64,000 nucleotides of DNA from Entamoeba histolytica HM-1:IMSS (lineage: Eukaryota; Evosea; Mastigamoebida; Endamoebidae): assembly GCF_000208925.1 (NCBI RefSeq), contig NW_001914888.1:1-64000 (forward strand). Reading direction: 5' to 3'. Below the pieces are notes generated by a model. It searched no databases and was not told the origin of the DNA. It saw only the letters and a program-made list of their open reading frames with translations. The position numbers were made by a program, and so were the translations under genes. Positions 1 to 11,594 of the stretch are shown here, one piece after another; the first letter of the stretch is position 1, and each line of letters begins with the position of its first letter.

Positions 1-1039
1 AAATAAAATATTTTATCGATTGTTACATAATCATTATCTTTATTATAAGATAATTTTCTATTAATATTATTTTATTTAATTTTACATTAAAATATATTTT
101 TGAAATAAAATGAATACGAAAATATTTAAAAATAAACGAATAAATTTATCGATAATTTAACATGACAGTTGGTTTTTAGTATTGGTTTGAAATTCAAACA
201 TCATTAAAAATAAATAAATTTGTAATGTTATGATTGAATTTAAAAAAAATGAATAAATAATTTTACCACACTTTTGAAATATATTTATTATTATAAATTT
301 TAATTTCCATTAAACATTTATTTATTTTTATTTAGTCACAACGATTATATTTTCATTCATGGATTATTAATTTGCATGAATGATTGATAATGTAGTTAAA
401 TAATTAAGATGAAAGAATGAAAATATGATTAAACTATTTTTTATTTTATCTTCAATAAACAAAAAGAGAAGTATTTACAATATTGATTATTTCTCATATT
501 AAATATTTTGTTATTTAAACATTAATTATTTCTTCTATTATGTTATTTAATGTAATTGTTTATTTGTTTTGATTTTTTATTCGATTATTTTATTCCTTGT
601 GTATTTATAATAATTATATCATTTCTTTTCTCTTTTATTTCTTATTCTTATTTTATTATCTTATTTTTTATTTATCATTTATTATCTTTATTAATTTAAT
701 TTGATTAAAATTAATTGTTGATAAAACATGAAAAATCAAATCACAAACGATGAAATAATAAAAATAAAACAAAATTGAATTTTCTTCTTTTCAATTTTTT
801 TTGTTATTAAAAAAAAATACTAAAAATAAAATAAACTAATTATAGAAAATAACAATATTATAATTTTATTATTATTATATTATTAATATTATTATATATT
901 TATTGTTATTGTAAAATAAAAATAACATTTATTTAAAATAGAATGATGTTAAAAATAATAGTTAATTTTATTTGTTAATAACGTTATTTAACTATTTAAA
1001 CATCCATATTTTGAACTTATAAACATCAAATTAAATTAA
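1..1039. other. AT-rich spacer, no gene seen
   Basis: About 1 kb of very AT-rich DNA with many stops in every frame. I see no exon, RNA gene or transposon remnant in it. Its right end must hold the promoter of the TLDc gene that starts at 1040. Confidence 0.6.
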
Positions 1040-2116
1040 ATGGAAGAGTTAATAAACAAGAACAACCAATTGATTAAAGAAGTAGTAGAAACACTTCCAA
1101 ACATTCAACAATCAATTGATGATACTACTAAGAATTATCAATATTATATAGGAAGTATTAAAAATGAAGTATTTAGAATAAAACCAAATGAAACATATTC
1201 AGAAGCTATTAAAAGAGGAGAAGGAATATTTGATAGGATTGATGAAACAGAAAGAAGAAGAAAAGTGGTGATAGAGAAAAGTCATGAAACAATCAACCAA
1301 ATAGAAATAATGAAGAAACAAATGTCAAGAATCATAGAAGAATGTAAAATAGATGAAGAAACACTAAGTAAAACACGGAATGAATTGATAGATAAAATCA
1401 TTTCAACTGAAGAAATGAAAATGAAAGACAAAATATTCAGAGAAACAGAAGAAAAAGATACAATCACCTCAGAATTTAATAAGAAGAAAGAAGAATGGCA
1501 AACATATTACAGTGATTATTTAGAAAGGAAAAAGAGAGAAGAAGAAGAGAGAAGAAAAAAAGAAGAAAGAAAGAAACAAGAGCAAGAAAAAAGATTGAGA
1601 ATAATGAAAGGAATGAACACAATTGAAGAAATGTTACAACTCGAAGAATGGACAAATAGAAAAGTAGGAAATATACTATTTGATTCAGATAAAGATGATT
1701 GGAAAGTTAATACATCAGTATTTGATCAAAGAATAATGAATAAAGAACATATAATAATTATTATTGAAGACGAAGAAGGAAATAAATTTGGAGGATATGT
1801 TAATTCTAAAATAGATAAAGTTGGTTGGATAAATGATTCAAAGTCATTTGTATTTTCCTTAAAATCAAATGGAAGAATGAAAGGAATGATGAAATTTGAT
1901 ATTAAAGAACCACAACATGCATTTTGTTTATATAATCAATCACATAAATGTTTGTTTGAATTTGGAGGTGATATTCTTGTTTGTAAAGAAAATTATAAAA
2001 CAGCATCACATTGTTATCAAGATTCATTTGATTATAAAGGAATATCAAAAGCACTTTGTGGAAAATATTATTTCACACCAAAACGAATCATAGTAATTGA
2101 AATGATTCAGTCTTGA
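1040..2116 (+). CDS. Coiled-coil protein with C-terminal TLDc domain
   Basis: A 358-residue intronless ORF starting at ATG 1040. Residues about 1-200 are charged and helical, with a Lys/Glu-rich coiled coil near 155-195 (KKREEEERRKKEER). The last 150 residues look like a TLDc domain: the segment begins near EWTNRKVGNILFDSD, continues through an 'EGNKFGGYVNSKI' strand (the place of the usual 'G..FGGY' signature) and ends in a RIIVIEM strand. TLDc proteins in other eukaryotes are linked to oxidative-stress protection and V-ATPase binding. Entamoeba has many coiled-coil TLDc proteins, so this is probably one of that expanded family. The exact cellular role is unknown. It stands alone upstream of a LINE. 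Confidence 0.7.
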   Translation: MEELINKNNQLIKEVVETLPNIQQSIDDTTKNYQYYIGSIKNEVFRIKPNETYSEAIKRGEGIFDRIDETERRRKVVIEKSHETINQIEIMKKQMSRIIEECKIDEETLSKTRNELIDKIISTEEMKMKDKIFRETEEKDTITSEFNKKKEEWQTYYSDYLERKKREEEERRKKEERKKQEQEKRLRIMKGMNTIEEMLQLEEWTNRKVGNILFDSDKDDWKVNTSVFDQRIMNKEHIIIIIEDEEGNKFGGYVNSKIDKVGWINDSKSFVFSLKSNGRMKGMMKFDIKEPQHAFCLYNQSHKCLFEFGGDILVCKENYKTASHCYQDSFDYKGISKALCGKYYFTPKRIIVIEMIQS

Positions 2117-2829
2117 ATTAATTGAAAATCAACTAAAAAAGAATAAAAACAAATCAATGAAGAATATGAACATTTCGTTCATCTGCCAAAGAATCAAATG
2201 ATAAATTAAAAATTGACATAATTCAATGTTGATTTATTTTATTTCATTTAATGAAATATTCACACTCAATGATTGTGTTTTTAATAAATAATAAAAGAAA
2301 TAAGAATGAAATAGAAATAAGATGAAATAAATAAACAATTTATTTGTATCATTTCATTGAATTAAATCATTATGAATCAAATGAATAAGATAATAGAAAT
2401 AAAACTAATAAACAAATAAAGAAATGATAAAATACATCAACATATTTATGTTATTATTTCTTATTTCTTTATTATTTTATTTTCTATTTAAACAATAATA
2501 AACAAAACATAATAAGAAAGATAAATAAGAATAAACAACATAAAATAAAGAATAATAAAATATACAACAAACATGAATAAACAAGAAATGATAAATGATA
2601 AAAGAAGAACTAAATAAAATAACAACAAGAATAAAGAAAATAGAATGAAATGGAAAGAAATAGAATAAATGAGTGATGTTTAGAAAAGAGGAAATAACAA
2701 AAAGAAGAAATGAATGATGATTATAAAAGATAAAAATAAAATAATAAATATAAAATCAAAACTAAAATAACATAATAATATAATAACAATATCATTGATT
2801 TTATCTTATTTTATTCTTATTTTATTAGA
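2117..2829. other. A/G-rich low-complexity spacer left of LINE copy A
   Basis: About 700 bp dominated on the + strand by A and G, with many near-repeats of 'gaaataa' and 'aataaa'. No coding frame is seen. It is the 5' flank of LINE copy A. The bases just before 2830 (cttattttattcttatttta) weakly resemble the 3' flank after 7615, which could be a worn target-site duplication. Confidence 0.5.
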
Positions 2830-2841
2830 GATCCTTTTCCA

Positions 2842-4356
2842 ATGCAGGAAATACAACAAATTTTAATGCCATGGCTATTGTGTAAAACCTTAGAGTCTTG
2901 TAAAGAAAAGCAAACAAGACATAGAAATCAAATGTCATACAATAAAAAAATGAATGTCAATAGCAATAAATGGCATAACAATTATAATAATAAAGGTAAA
3001 TGATACACCAAGGAAATTTGATTAGAAGACGAAAGACACAAAGAAAAACAAATAAAAAACAGGGTAAATACAAGAATAATAAAGATTATACAAATAACAA
3101 ATACAAATGAATAACAATAAATGAGATACAAGAAAGAATAAAAAAATAACAAGTGAATTGAATGAAGGAGAATACGAAGAAATACTTAAAAAATATGAAG
3201 GTAAGAAGAAAAAATGGTATGATATTCTTCAAGAAGTATATTCAATTAAAAAGAAAAAAATAATTGAAAAGACGAAAGAAGAGTTTAAAGAAAAAACAAA
3301 AGATTGGGAGGAAAAAGACATTAAGGCTATAGAAGCAGAAATTAAAAACAAAAACCAAATTAAAGAAATGAATGATAGATGTAAAATTGCAAGAATAATA
3401 AATGAAACAGAAAGTATAAAGAAAGTACAAGAAGAAATAGAAAATAAAGAAGAAAAGATAGAAGAAGAAAAAGAAAAAGAAGAAATAATTGCTCTGAAAA
3501 ATCAAATTACTGAATTACAAGGAAAACTTAAAGAATTAAGTATGAAAAGAATGGAAGAAGAACAAGCTATCTCAGAAGAAATGATGAGAAAAGCAAAAGA
3601 AATAATTAGGAAAGAATTTGAAGAAGAAACTACAGAAATGAAAACACAAATTAAAAAGATTCAAACGAATTATGAAGAAATGAAGAAAGAAAATGAAAAA
3701 TTAGAAGAAGAAAACTTAAAACTACAAGGAAAAATAAACGAGATAGAAGGAAAGAAAATCACAGAAGTAAATAATAAAGAAGAAAAAATCCGAAGTATCC
3801 AAGCTAATAAAAAGAAGATGGAAAAAGAAAAAGAAGAAATGAAAGAAGAAATTGAAAAGTTGAAAAAGAGAAACAAAACGCTAGAACAAAATGCAAACAC
3901 ATTAGAGAAGAAAATTGAAATGATAGAGGAAAATACTAAAGAATTAAAGAAAGAAATAAGAGATAAAGAAAAACAAATCTCTGAATATCAAGAAATTGCA
4001 ATTAAAAACCAATAAATTGCAATTAAAAACCAATAAATTGCAGAAATAACAAGAGAAGAATTAGACAACACACAAAAAGAAAATGAAACACAAAAACAAA
4101 TAATATCAAAACAACAAGATGATATTGAAAATTTTATCTCACAGAAGGAACTAGAGAAGAAGAAAACGATGACACTTGTGATAAATACACAACCAGTACT
4201 GAGGAAAACATCATCAGGAACAATGGAGATGAACGAAACTACTCCTATGAAAAAGACAGTAGTGGAAATCGAAGAGAAAAGCAAAGCATTGATTGTCAAA
4301 AACAAGAGATGATAATCAGACAAGAAATACAACAAAATAAAGAAATCGAATTTTAA
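2842..4356 (+). pseudogene. LINE copy A ORF1 (coiled-coil protein), broken
   Basis: ORF1 begins at ATG 2842 (MQEIQQILMPW) and would end at 4354-4356 (KEIEF, stop). Stops and frame changes lie between 3000 and 3157. The longest open piece is 3158-4015, a very Lys/Glu-rich coiled coil. It ends at a TAA inside a 21-bp tandem duplication (3993-4034) that copy B lacks. The frame continues after it as NTQKENETQ and similar sequence. In this LINE family ORF1 product is an RNA-binding, self-associating protein of the transposition particle; here it is not expressible in full. Confidence 0.85.
3993..4034 (+). repeat. 21-bp tandem duplication inside LINE ORF1
   Basis: The 21-base unit at 3993-4013 is repeated exactly at 4014-4034. 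Copy B has a single unit at the matching place, with AAG where copy A has AAT, so copy A gained a duplication that also carries TAA stops in the ORF1 frame. Confidence 0.85.
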
Positions 4357-4361
4357 TTGAA

Positions 4362-7300
4362 GTGTTGTATTGTTTTGTAATTAATTGGTTAAATAAGAAA
4401 TTATATAAGAAATTAAGATGGGAACAAATTGAAAGTATAATAAAAATGATAAATATCAATGTAAATAATGAAAAAGAATATATTAAATATATTAAAATAT
4501 CACATAAAATAAAAGAAAGCACTAAACGGTACATTAAAGTGAAAGTAAATGATATAATAGAAGGAAGAGTAGAGTGTAATTCAATAATAAAAAATCATAA
4601 TAAAAAATAACTCTACAGAAATTGATGAAGAATACCTTAACACTCTCATCAATAAAATAAAAGAAATGAAAGTAGAAAAATGTTCAAACATTAATTACTA
4701 CTTTCAAAGAAAAGAAGCTGACCGATTAATAATGGAAATTAATAATAGATGGATATGGTCAGGAAGCAGAATGCAGGAACTGCAAGATGATATGAAGATT
4801 ATTTCAATGGTTATGCACCTCTATCTCCAAAATAAAATAATAGGAGATAAATTTGATGAAATAAAAGAAATCCTAAAGAAAATAAATAGACTAGAAGATT
4901 TGGTCAAGGGAAGGAAATGGTACAGAATAAAGTGCATCATGAAATTAAAAGAAAATGATGAAGAAGGAATAAAAGTCAAAGCACTAGAAAGAATAAAATA
5001 CCTAAAATATATGATGAGAATGATCAAAGAAAGAATTAAATTTAATAAGGAAGAAAGGGTCAGAATCAATACAAATAAAATCATGTTTGATTCTAACAAG
5101 AAAATTAAAATAATGAAGAAATAAAAAATGAAATATACCCAAATAACGATATTACTTTAGAATATTTGAAATCGTTATATGAAACACAGGTGATATTAAA
5201 TAAAGAGAAATGGAAAATAAAACAAATCACCTTGTGGAATGAAAGATATAGAAATTATGATAGTGTCATAATAACATTAAATGAATTAAATTTAAGTATA
5301 ATGAAAATAAATAATTGGAAAGCACCAGGAATAGACATTATATATTTGTATTATTGGAAAAGGATGTCATCATCAAGAGAAATCATTCTCAACATCTTCA
5401 ATGAATGGTTGAACTTCTACGAAAACATCAAATTAGACATGGTAAGTGGAAGAACTTTATTAATCCACAAAGTGATAGGAACGACGTCACTAATTATCGT
5501 CATATCAGTTGTACAAATGTAATTATGAAAGTATTTACCTCCATATTAAAAGAAAAGATTCACATGAGACTTAACATGAATTGTGAATCATTTAAAATTA
5601 GTAAAAATCAACTGGGATGTAAGTTACAATCTTTAGCTGCTAAAGAAGGAATAATTAATAGTTATATGATGAAGCAGCAGAAAGAAGAGAAATACCCAAA
5701 ATATGTTAAGTCATATTATGACATTAAGAAAACATATGACACAGTAAACCACGAATGGGTAATTGAAACATTAAAATATTTTAATTATGAGTGTGTCATC
5801 ATTGACATAATTGAAAGTATAATGACTAGATGGAAGATATTCATCGGTTATAAATATAATGAATATCTAGGATATATTAAATTAAATAGAGGAATTTTAC
5901 AAGTGATTCCTTATCAAATCTACTCTTCATCATACAGATGAATGTAATTTCTCAATTCATCGAAGAGAAATTCCCAAAAACAAATCACACATTATATATT
6001 GATGATTTGAGAATAGTGACACAAAGTAGTGAAGAAATGGGAATAATCCACAATGAAATTAAAGAAATAATAAGTTACATATTGATGGAAATGAATGAGA
6101 AAAAATCATGAATGGTATTAAAAAAACATTAAGAAAATACCAGATGGAATGCAAAACATCCCCGTAGTTGAAGGTGAGGACTTGTATAAATATTTAGGAA
6201 TATGGCAGTCCGACGAAATTGATGACACCTTCAATTGTAAAACCATCAAAGAAAAAATGAATCAGAAGATGGAAGAAATAAACACTGATGAAAGTAGTAA
6301 TAGAATATATATTACTAGAATAAACATGGAAGTAATCAATATCTTCAGATATTCAGCATCAGTTGTAAATTTGAAAGTAACTTAGACAAAATTGATTTGG
6401 AAATAAGAAAATATTTAAGAAAGGCAAAATACGTTGGTGAAACTCCAAAAACTGTCTATATGTAATTATAGAAGAAATGGGTGAAGGATTAATAAACATA
6501 ATGGACGAATATGTTATTGAATTAATTAGAACAGTAAAGTGTTATTGTACCAGAGAAAGTGAAATAAGAAATAACATAATAGATAGATGGTACAGTAAGA
6601 ATGGAATATTGAATAGAATTAAAAACATTAAGTCATAAAATAAATGAAACAAAAATAGAAGAAATAATAAATGAAGGGATAGAAAAGCAAAAAGAAAAAG
6701 AAGTAGTAGTAGAAATAAAGAAATTAATGATAAATACATCAAAATATAGAAGTGTCATCAAATAAGTGGACACTTTAGAAGATGGTTCGAGTCAAAAGGA
6801 GTAGATAAAACTATTACAGTGAAACCATGGAAGTCCATCAATATTAAGAAAAATGCATTTCTCCAATTAACTAAAATGCAAGATGGAGCAATATTTTGTG
6901 GGTATAAGAAAGCAAAAATAATGAAAAATGAAAGATTAAAATACTGCCCACTATGTAAAGACAAGATAGCTACAGTAGAACACATCTTACTATCTTGTAT
7001 TTATCATAATAAATCACAAATGGAAAAACATGACAATATTGACATTTCAATATGGGAGGGATTAATAAGAAAATACACTGGAAATAAACAATATAAAAAA
7101 TACTTCATATGAAACAATGTTCAAATATAAAGACATCACTATGATATGGAACAAACAAATAATGCCTAAAAGTGAATGATAATATCACAAAATACCAGAC
7201 ATATATGTATTAGATAAAAAGAATAAAACTTGTTTATTATTTGATATGACTATTGTGGCTGATCACAATATTAATGGAGCCTATTGGAAGAAAATAAATA

Positions 7301-7608
7301 AGTATAAGGAATTAAAGAATATTCTAATAAAAATAGAAAAGTTAAAATAAGTCAAAACAATACCAGTAATAATTTCAATAAATGGATTAATAAATAAAGA
7401 AAGTAATAAATTAATTAAAGAATTAAAAATTGATATTGACATCGAGAAAGAAGTAAAAAACCTTGTCATAAAAAACATGATTAATGTTATGGAATACTGC
7501 GGAGATCACAACCAAATATACTCAGTAGAGCTGCTTGAAGAAGAAGACTCATTGAGATTAGTCTCCCCTGAGCCAGGAAGAACAGAAGCTAGTTCTATTA
7601 ATACTTAA
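4362..7608 (+). pseudogene. LINE copy A ORF2 (reverse transcriptase-endonuclease), broken
   Basis: The frame can be followed in pieces from about 4362 to the stop at 7606-7608. Visible parts are the RT fingers ('ISKNQLGCKLQSLAAKEG', about 5580-5650), the catalytic YIDD box at 5995-6006, the zinc knuckle YCPLCKDKIA...HILLSC (about 6940-7000) and the endonuclease PD...D block (IPDIYVLDKK...LLFDMT, about 7195-7250). At least five frame breaks separate these pieces, so the gene is dead although the YxDD residues themselves are intact. Confidence 0.88.
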
Positions 7609-7615
7609 TTAATTG

Positions 7616-8039
7616 CTTATTTTTTATATCATTTTATCCTATTTCTTTATTTCTTCTTTTGAATGTTTCTTTTCTTTATCTCTTTAAATTCTTCTTTTCT
7701 TTATTATTCATGTTTTATTGAACCTATTGAAGCAATAGTTTGCAAGAAAATAAACCATTCATTAGAGTAGAAATGAATATAAAAAGTTGATGTAAAAATC
7801 AAAAGGAATTATTTTTTGAAAGAATAAAAAAGGATAGTACTAAAAAAAAAATCAAATAATGGAGATAAAGCTTTGTGACATCATCATTTATATCATTGGT
7901 TTGGTAAATTTTCAGTAATGAAATAAATAATTATATTTATTCAATAGGAATTGGAGGGTGTTTTTGTCAAATAATTAAAACAATTTTTGGGTTTAAGTGG
8001 TATAAAAATCTTCAAATACAAAAGGAAAGTACATTATTT
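7616..8039. other. Spacer between LINE copy A and Ste24-like gene
   Basis: About 420 bp of AT-rich DNA. It begins with T-rich sequence just after the LINE 3' end and should end with the promoter of the gene at 8040; 'tggtataaaaatc' about 40 bases before the ATG is a possible TATA-like box. No other feature is seen. Confidence 0.45.
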
Positions 8040-9323
8040 ATGAAAGAAAAAGAAATAAAAAGAATGACTGAAAATAAAGAAAGAATTTTACGCAGTGAAT
8101 TTTGGATTCAGATTTATTATCTCATTATTACATTTGGTGTGATTATAACCCCATTTGTTGGGTTTATTTTTAAAAAAGTAAAATTTGGAAATGATTTATT
8201 AACTAATCACGTTTTTATTGTAGTGATGTCTTTTATTAATTTTGTTATTGGACTTCCTGTTTTGTTTACAAGAGTATTAGTCAAGTATGTTAACAACTAC
8301 AAAGAACCAATGGTAACTCAAATTGCAAGTTACTTTGGGAAATTTAGTTTAAATATCATTACCAATATTTGTATTTTATTTATATTATATTATTTTTCTT
8401 TCCATGGAATGTATATTTTATTAACAATAATCAACTGTTGTTATTACTTTATTACAAATATCATTTTAATTCATATTGTCCTTCCACAACAATCTAATCA
8501 ACAACTAGAAAATGAAGAGATTAAATCAATGATTGAAGAGACATGTAAAGAATATCATATCTCTTTAAAAAATATTTATGTAAATGATTATATGGCAATT
8601 TCATTTTGTGGGATTGAAGAACAAAAAACATTACTGATTGGAAAACAATTTATTGAACATTGTTCAAAAGAAGAAATTAAAAGTTATATAATCTTTAATA
8701 TAAATAATAACTTTGATAAATCAGTTAAATATACATTAATAGAATCAATTAATGTGTTTTGTTTTTACTATTTGATTGAATATCTTTATTTCAATTCAAA
8801 CCAATTCTATTCAATTGACAATCAATATATTTGTATTGGAATGTTCCTTGTATTATACTTCTATGAAAATTTATCTTATTTCTTTACAATGACTATAAAT
8901 TCTATTGAATATTACTTTAACATTTCACAATTAAATAACATCCATCCTTCTCAACTCTCTTATTTTAAAAGTTCAATTCTTCATCTTCTTCAATCACTTT
9001 ATTTCTATGGCGATGAATTGAAAAAACTTCACCACTTAGAAAAACAAGAAAGATTAATTGAACAAACAAGAGAATTAAAATATATGAATCCTTTATACCG
9101 AGAAGGAGATGATGATGACGAAGGTCATGATGATGATTGTGAATGTGAACAATGTGAATTTAAACGAAGGGTAGTAGTGCAACGTCAATTACTTCCCAAT
9201 AAAGATAAAGCAAATATTGAAGATTTGTGTAATGACTTTTTGTCTCTGATTGAAAATTCTCCTAATCCTTCTTTATTTCATCTTTTATCTACTCTTCGTC
9301 TAAATGAAAAAAAATCAATTTAA
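8040..9323 (+). CDS. Ste24/CAAX-protease-1-like membrane protein lacking the HExxH zinc site
   Basis: A 427-residue multi-pass membrane protein with hydrophobic segments near 22-43, 58-80, 105-148, 232-252 and 262-285. The soluble stretch 176-226 follows the Ste24 (M48A) pattern: 'IYVNDYMAISFCGIEEQKTLLIG' stands where the family has the loop leading to the catalytic helix, then FIEHCSKEEIKSYIIF. At about 216-226, where the family has HELGHW, this protein has IIFNINNNFDK, so both zinc His and the catalytic Glu are absent. The C-terminus (PNPSLFHLLSTLR) resembles the usual Ste24 end 'HPPLLERLxAL'. Residues 356-370 form an Asp/Glu-rich insert. True Ste24 enzymes cut prenylated CAAX proteins in the ER membrane; this one probably cannot. 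An active paralogue would have to exist elsewhere. The family assignment is from pattern only. Confidence 0.6.
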   Translation: MKEKEIKRMTENKERILRSEFWIQIYYLIITFGVIITPFVGFIFKKVKFGNDLLTNHVFIVVMSFINFVIGLPVLFTRVLVKYVNNYKEPMVTQIASYFGKFSLNIITNICILFILYYFSFHGMYILLTIINCCYYFITNIILIHIVLPQQSNQQLENEEIKSMIEETCKEYHISLKNIYVNDYMAISFCGIEEQKTLLIGKQFIEHCSKEEIKSYIIFNINNNFDKSVKYTLIESINVFCFYYLIEYLYFNSNQFYSIDNQYICIGMFLVLYFYENLSYFFTMTINSIEYYFNISQLNNIHPSQLSYFKSSILHLLQSLYFYGDELKKLHHLEKQERLIEQTRELKYMNPLYREGDDDDEGHDDDCECEQCEFKRRVVVQRQLLPNKDKANIEDLCNDFLSLIENSPNPSLFHLLSTLRLNEKKSI

Positions 9324-9360
9324 TTAAAAAGAACCTTTAATTATTTAATTGTTTAACTTT

Positions 9361-10214
9361 TTATTTTATTAACTGTTTTATCTCTTTATTCATTACTTCA
9401 GTATTTTTTTGTACATCATTTTCCTGTATTTCTTTTCTAATTGTCTCACTTTCTTGAATAACATCAGCACAACACCTAATAGAATTTGGTAAATTCCAAT
9501 CAACAAATACTTGATGTTTACATAACGCTGGAATTTGCCATTTAATATAATATATACAATCCACTTCGCTTATACTTATTACCATTGGTGCTGTAACATT
9601 CTCTATTAAACAGTTATATTCAACAACAGTTTTTCTATTTCCTTTTTTTCCTAAACAATAATTTCCATCAACATATCCTTCTTGAATTGAATTATTATCA
9701 AAGTTGATAAAATCAACTCTTTGTCCAAGGATATTCCGTTCTAAAGTAAATCCATTCAATACTCTAGTTTGTGTAACATTTTTTCCTGGACAAAGAACAT
9801 ACACATAATACCCATTATTATATGAATAACAATTTGTTAACTCACTTTCTAGTTTTATTAATTGTTCTTCATTTGACATAGTTTGATTTTTAGGTTCAGG
9901 GATACTACATTGATATCTATGTTATAAACCTTTTCATTTCTGTTAATACAATATTTAATATCAATTACAAAAAACAAACTTTTTACCATTCATCGTAACA
10001 TTATATAATACTCCAGGTGGGAGCTACGAATATGTTAATACTTTTTTTCTTACAGAACTTTACAGAACTTATCTTTTGTTTATGTTGATTAATCAAATAG
10101 GTAATTTAAAAAAAAACAAACCTTATAACATCGATTCTCCCATTCAATATTATATTTTATATGAGGAAATTGAGCATGAACACCTACGAATATGATGAGA
10201 TATAACGCAATCAT
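9361..10214 (-). CDS. OS-9-like ER lectin with MRH domain (three exons)
   Basis: Proposed exons are 10122-10214, 9980-10023 and 9361-9916, joined across introns of 98 and 63 nt that both start GTTTGT and end TAG; all phases agree, giving 230 residues. Exon 1 encodes a signal peptide (MIALYLIIFVGVHA). The body matches the OS-9/glucosidase-II-beta type mannose-6-phosphate-receptor-homology fold: VYVLCPGKNVTQ, LGQRVDF, YVDGNYC...GNRKTVVEYNC, 'VISISEVDCIYYIKWQIPALC'. The E-x-x-C-Y and PALC ending is characteristic of OS-9. OS-9 lectins read trimmed N-glycans on misfolded proteins for ER-associated degradation. No HDEL-like tail is seen; the C-terminus is a charged helix. A start at 9879 alone would lose the signal peptide. 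Confidence 0.72.
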
Positions 10215-10326
10215 TCTAAGAGATTTATTCTTTGTTTTAAGTTTTTCTTTTAAGTTTTAATTTTGTTTTATAAACGAAAAATAAATATGTAAAAAACTAA
10301 AGACATTTTCATCCAATAATTCTTTA

Positions 10327-11529
10327 ATGAACGTTCCTCAATGGCTAAAATCCTTTGAAGGAGAATTAGATCTAAATCAAGAAGTCCAATTATTTATTAA
10401 ATTTATTGAACCAAATAAAAATGAATATAAAATAAGAGAAGAACTTTTAACAAAATACTCAAAAATACTTGAAAAAGAGGGTTACAATGTAATGGCATTT
10501 GGGTCAACACAATCAAAATTGTTTTTACCAACAAGTGATATAGATTTTTCAGTTCTAACAAATGAATATAACACAAGAAAAGTATTAAATTCAGTTTCAT
10601 CTATTCTTTCATCTTATGTCCTTGAAGACCAAAAAAGAAATTTTAAAGCATCAATTCCAGTTTTAAAACTTACAGATAAAAAAACATTAATTGTATTAGA
10701 CATATCACATAATAATACTAGTGGAACAAAAACAGTAAATTTTATTGAAGAAGTTATAAAAAAGGATGACAGAATTAGAAAATTAGTACTTCTTATTAAA
10801 TCAATACTTTGTTGTTATGATTTCCATCAACCAGCTAATGGAGGTCTTGGAACATATTCAGTATTTGTAATGGTGTATTGTTATATTAATAATAATATTA
10901 TTACAACACATGACTATGGAGAATTATTAAAGGGATTCTTAAAATATTATGGAATTGATTTTAGAAGTGATATAGAAGGTTTAAGTGTATTTGAAGGAAA
11001 GTTTAATAGAAGTGAAAGAAATTGGGATTCTAAGATTTCTAATTTATCAATTGAAGACCCATGTGATCTTTCAAATGATGTAAGTGTCACGTCATTTAGA
11101 TGGCAGTACATTAAATATTTATTTAAAATGAGTTACAACGCATTACATTACACTCATCTAAAAAAATATGACCCAGAACACTCTTTATTAAAAAGAATTA
11201 TTTGCTTACCTGATGTATTCTTTGAACGAAGAAAATTATGGGAACAACTTATAAATCAAAATAAATCAATAGTAATTCATATAGACATGGATTCAGTTCA
11301 ACAAACAAATGAATTAATTCAACACACGGAACAACATTCACAACCTTGTTTAACTTCATCTATACAAAAGCCTAAAGAAGAAACTCAAATAGTAACAATT
11401 AATACAAAAGAAGAAATAAATCAATGTAATAATATAAAAGATCAATGTAAAAACGAGAAAATAAATGAACAGTCAAAAATGGATGAAGTTGTTTTTTATG
11501 ATGAAATAAAACAAAAAGAGGAAATATAA
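10327..11529 (+). CDS. Trf4/PAPD5-type non-canonical poly(A) polymerase
   Basis: A 400-residue intronless ORF. Residues 56-75 hold the nucleotidyltransferase signature AFGSTQSKLFLPTSDIDFSV, with G59-S60, D71 and D73, and the third catalytic Asp is near 125 (IVLDISHNN). A PAP-associated domain follows: LVLLIKSILCCYDF, NGGLGTYSVFVMVYCYI and a 'DPCDLSNDVS' block matching the nucleotide-recognition motif DP...NDV. These features fit the Trf4/5 (TRAMP complex) group that adds short A tails to nuclear RNAs for exosome decay. The last 90 residues are charged low-complexity sequence. It is divergently arranged with the OS-9-like gene, 112 bp apart. Confidence 0.88.
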   Translation: MNVPQWLKSFEGELDLNQEVQLFIKFIEPNKNEYKIREELLTKYSKILEKEGYNVMAFGSTQSKLFLPTSDIDFSVLTNEYNTRKVLNSVSSILSSYVLEDQKRNFKASIPVLKLTDKKTLIVLDISHNNTSGTKTVNFIEEVIKKDDRIRKLVLLIKSILCCYDFHQPANGGLGTYSVFVMVYCYINNNIITTHDYGELLKGFLKYYGIDFRSDIEGLSVFEGKFNRSERNWDSKISNLSIEDPCDLSNDVSVTSFRWQYIKYLFKMSYNALHYTHLKKYDPEHSLLKRIICLPDVFFERRKLWEQLINQNKSIVIHIDMDSVQQTNELIQHTEQHSQPCLTSSIQKPKEETQIVTINTKEEINQCNNIKDQCKNEKINEQSKMDEVVFYDEIKQKEEI

Positions 11530-11594
11530 AATTAAAAAAAAATAGTTATTAAGTTTTAAACAATAAAACATTAAATATTCAGTGAACAAAAAAA

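Larger units (their letters stand above)
2830..7615 (+). mobile_element. EhLINE1-type non-LTR retrotransposon, copy A (decayed)
   Basis: A near full-length element of about 4.8 kb, the size of EhLINE1-class R4-clade LINEs. It starts with gatccttttccaatgcagg and ends with ctattaatacttaattaattg, both shared with copy B at 21061-25833. It encodes a coiled-coil ORF1 followed by an ORF2 with reverse transcriptase and a restriction-enzyme-like endonuclease. Both ORFs contain several frameshifts and stops, so it cannot make its own proteins. The element lies between the TLDc gene and the Ste24-like gene. Clear target-site duplications are not visible, which suggests that it is the older insertion. 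Confidence 0.9.

Noticed and set aside
3242..3505. Minus-strand Phe/Leu-rich frames within LINE ORF1
   Set aside because: They are antisense shadows of the Lys/Glu-rich coiled coil; the same pattern appears opposite copy B.
7875..7890. Minus-strand ATGATGATG as a possible C box
   Set aside because: No D box downstream on the minus strand before the LINE end.
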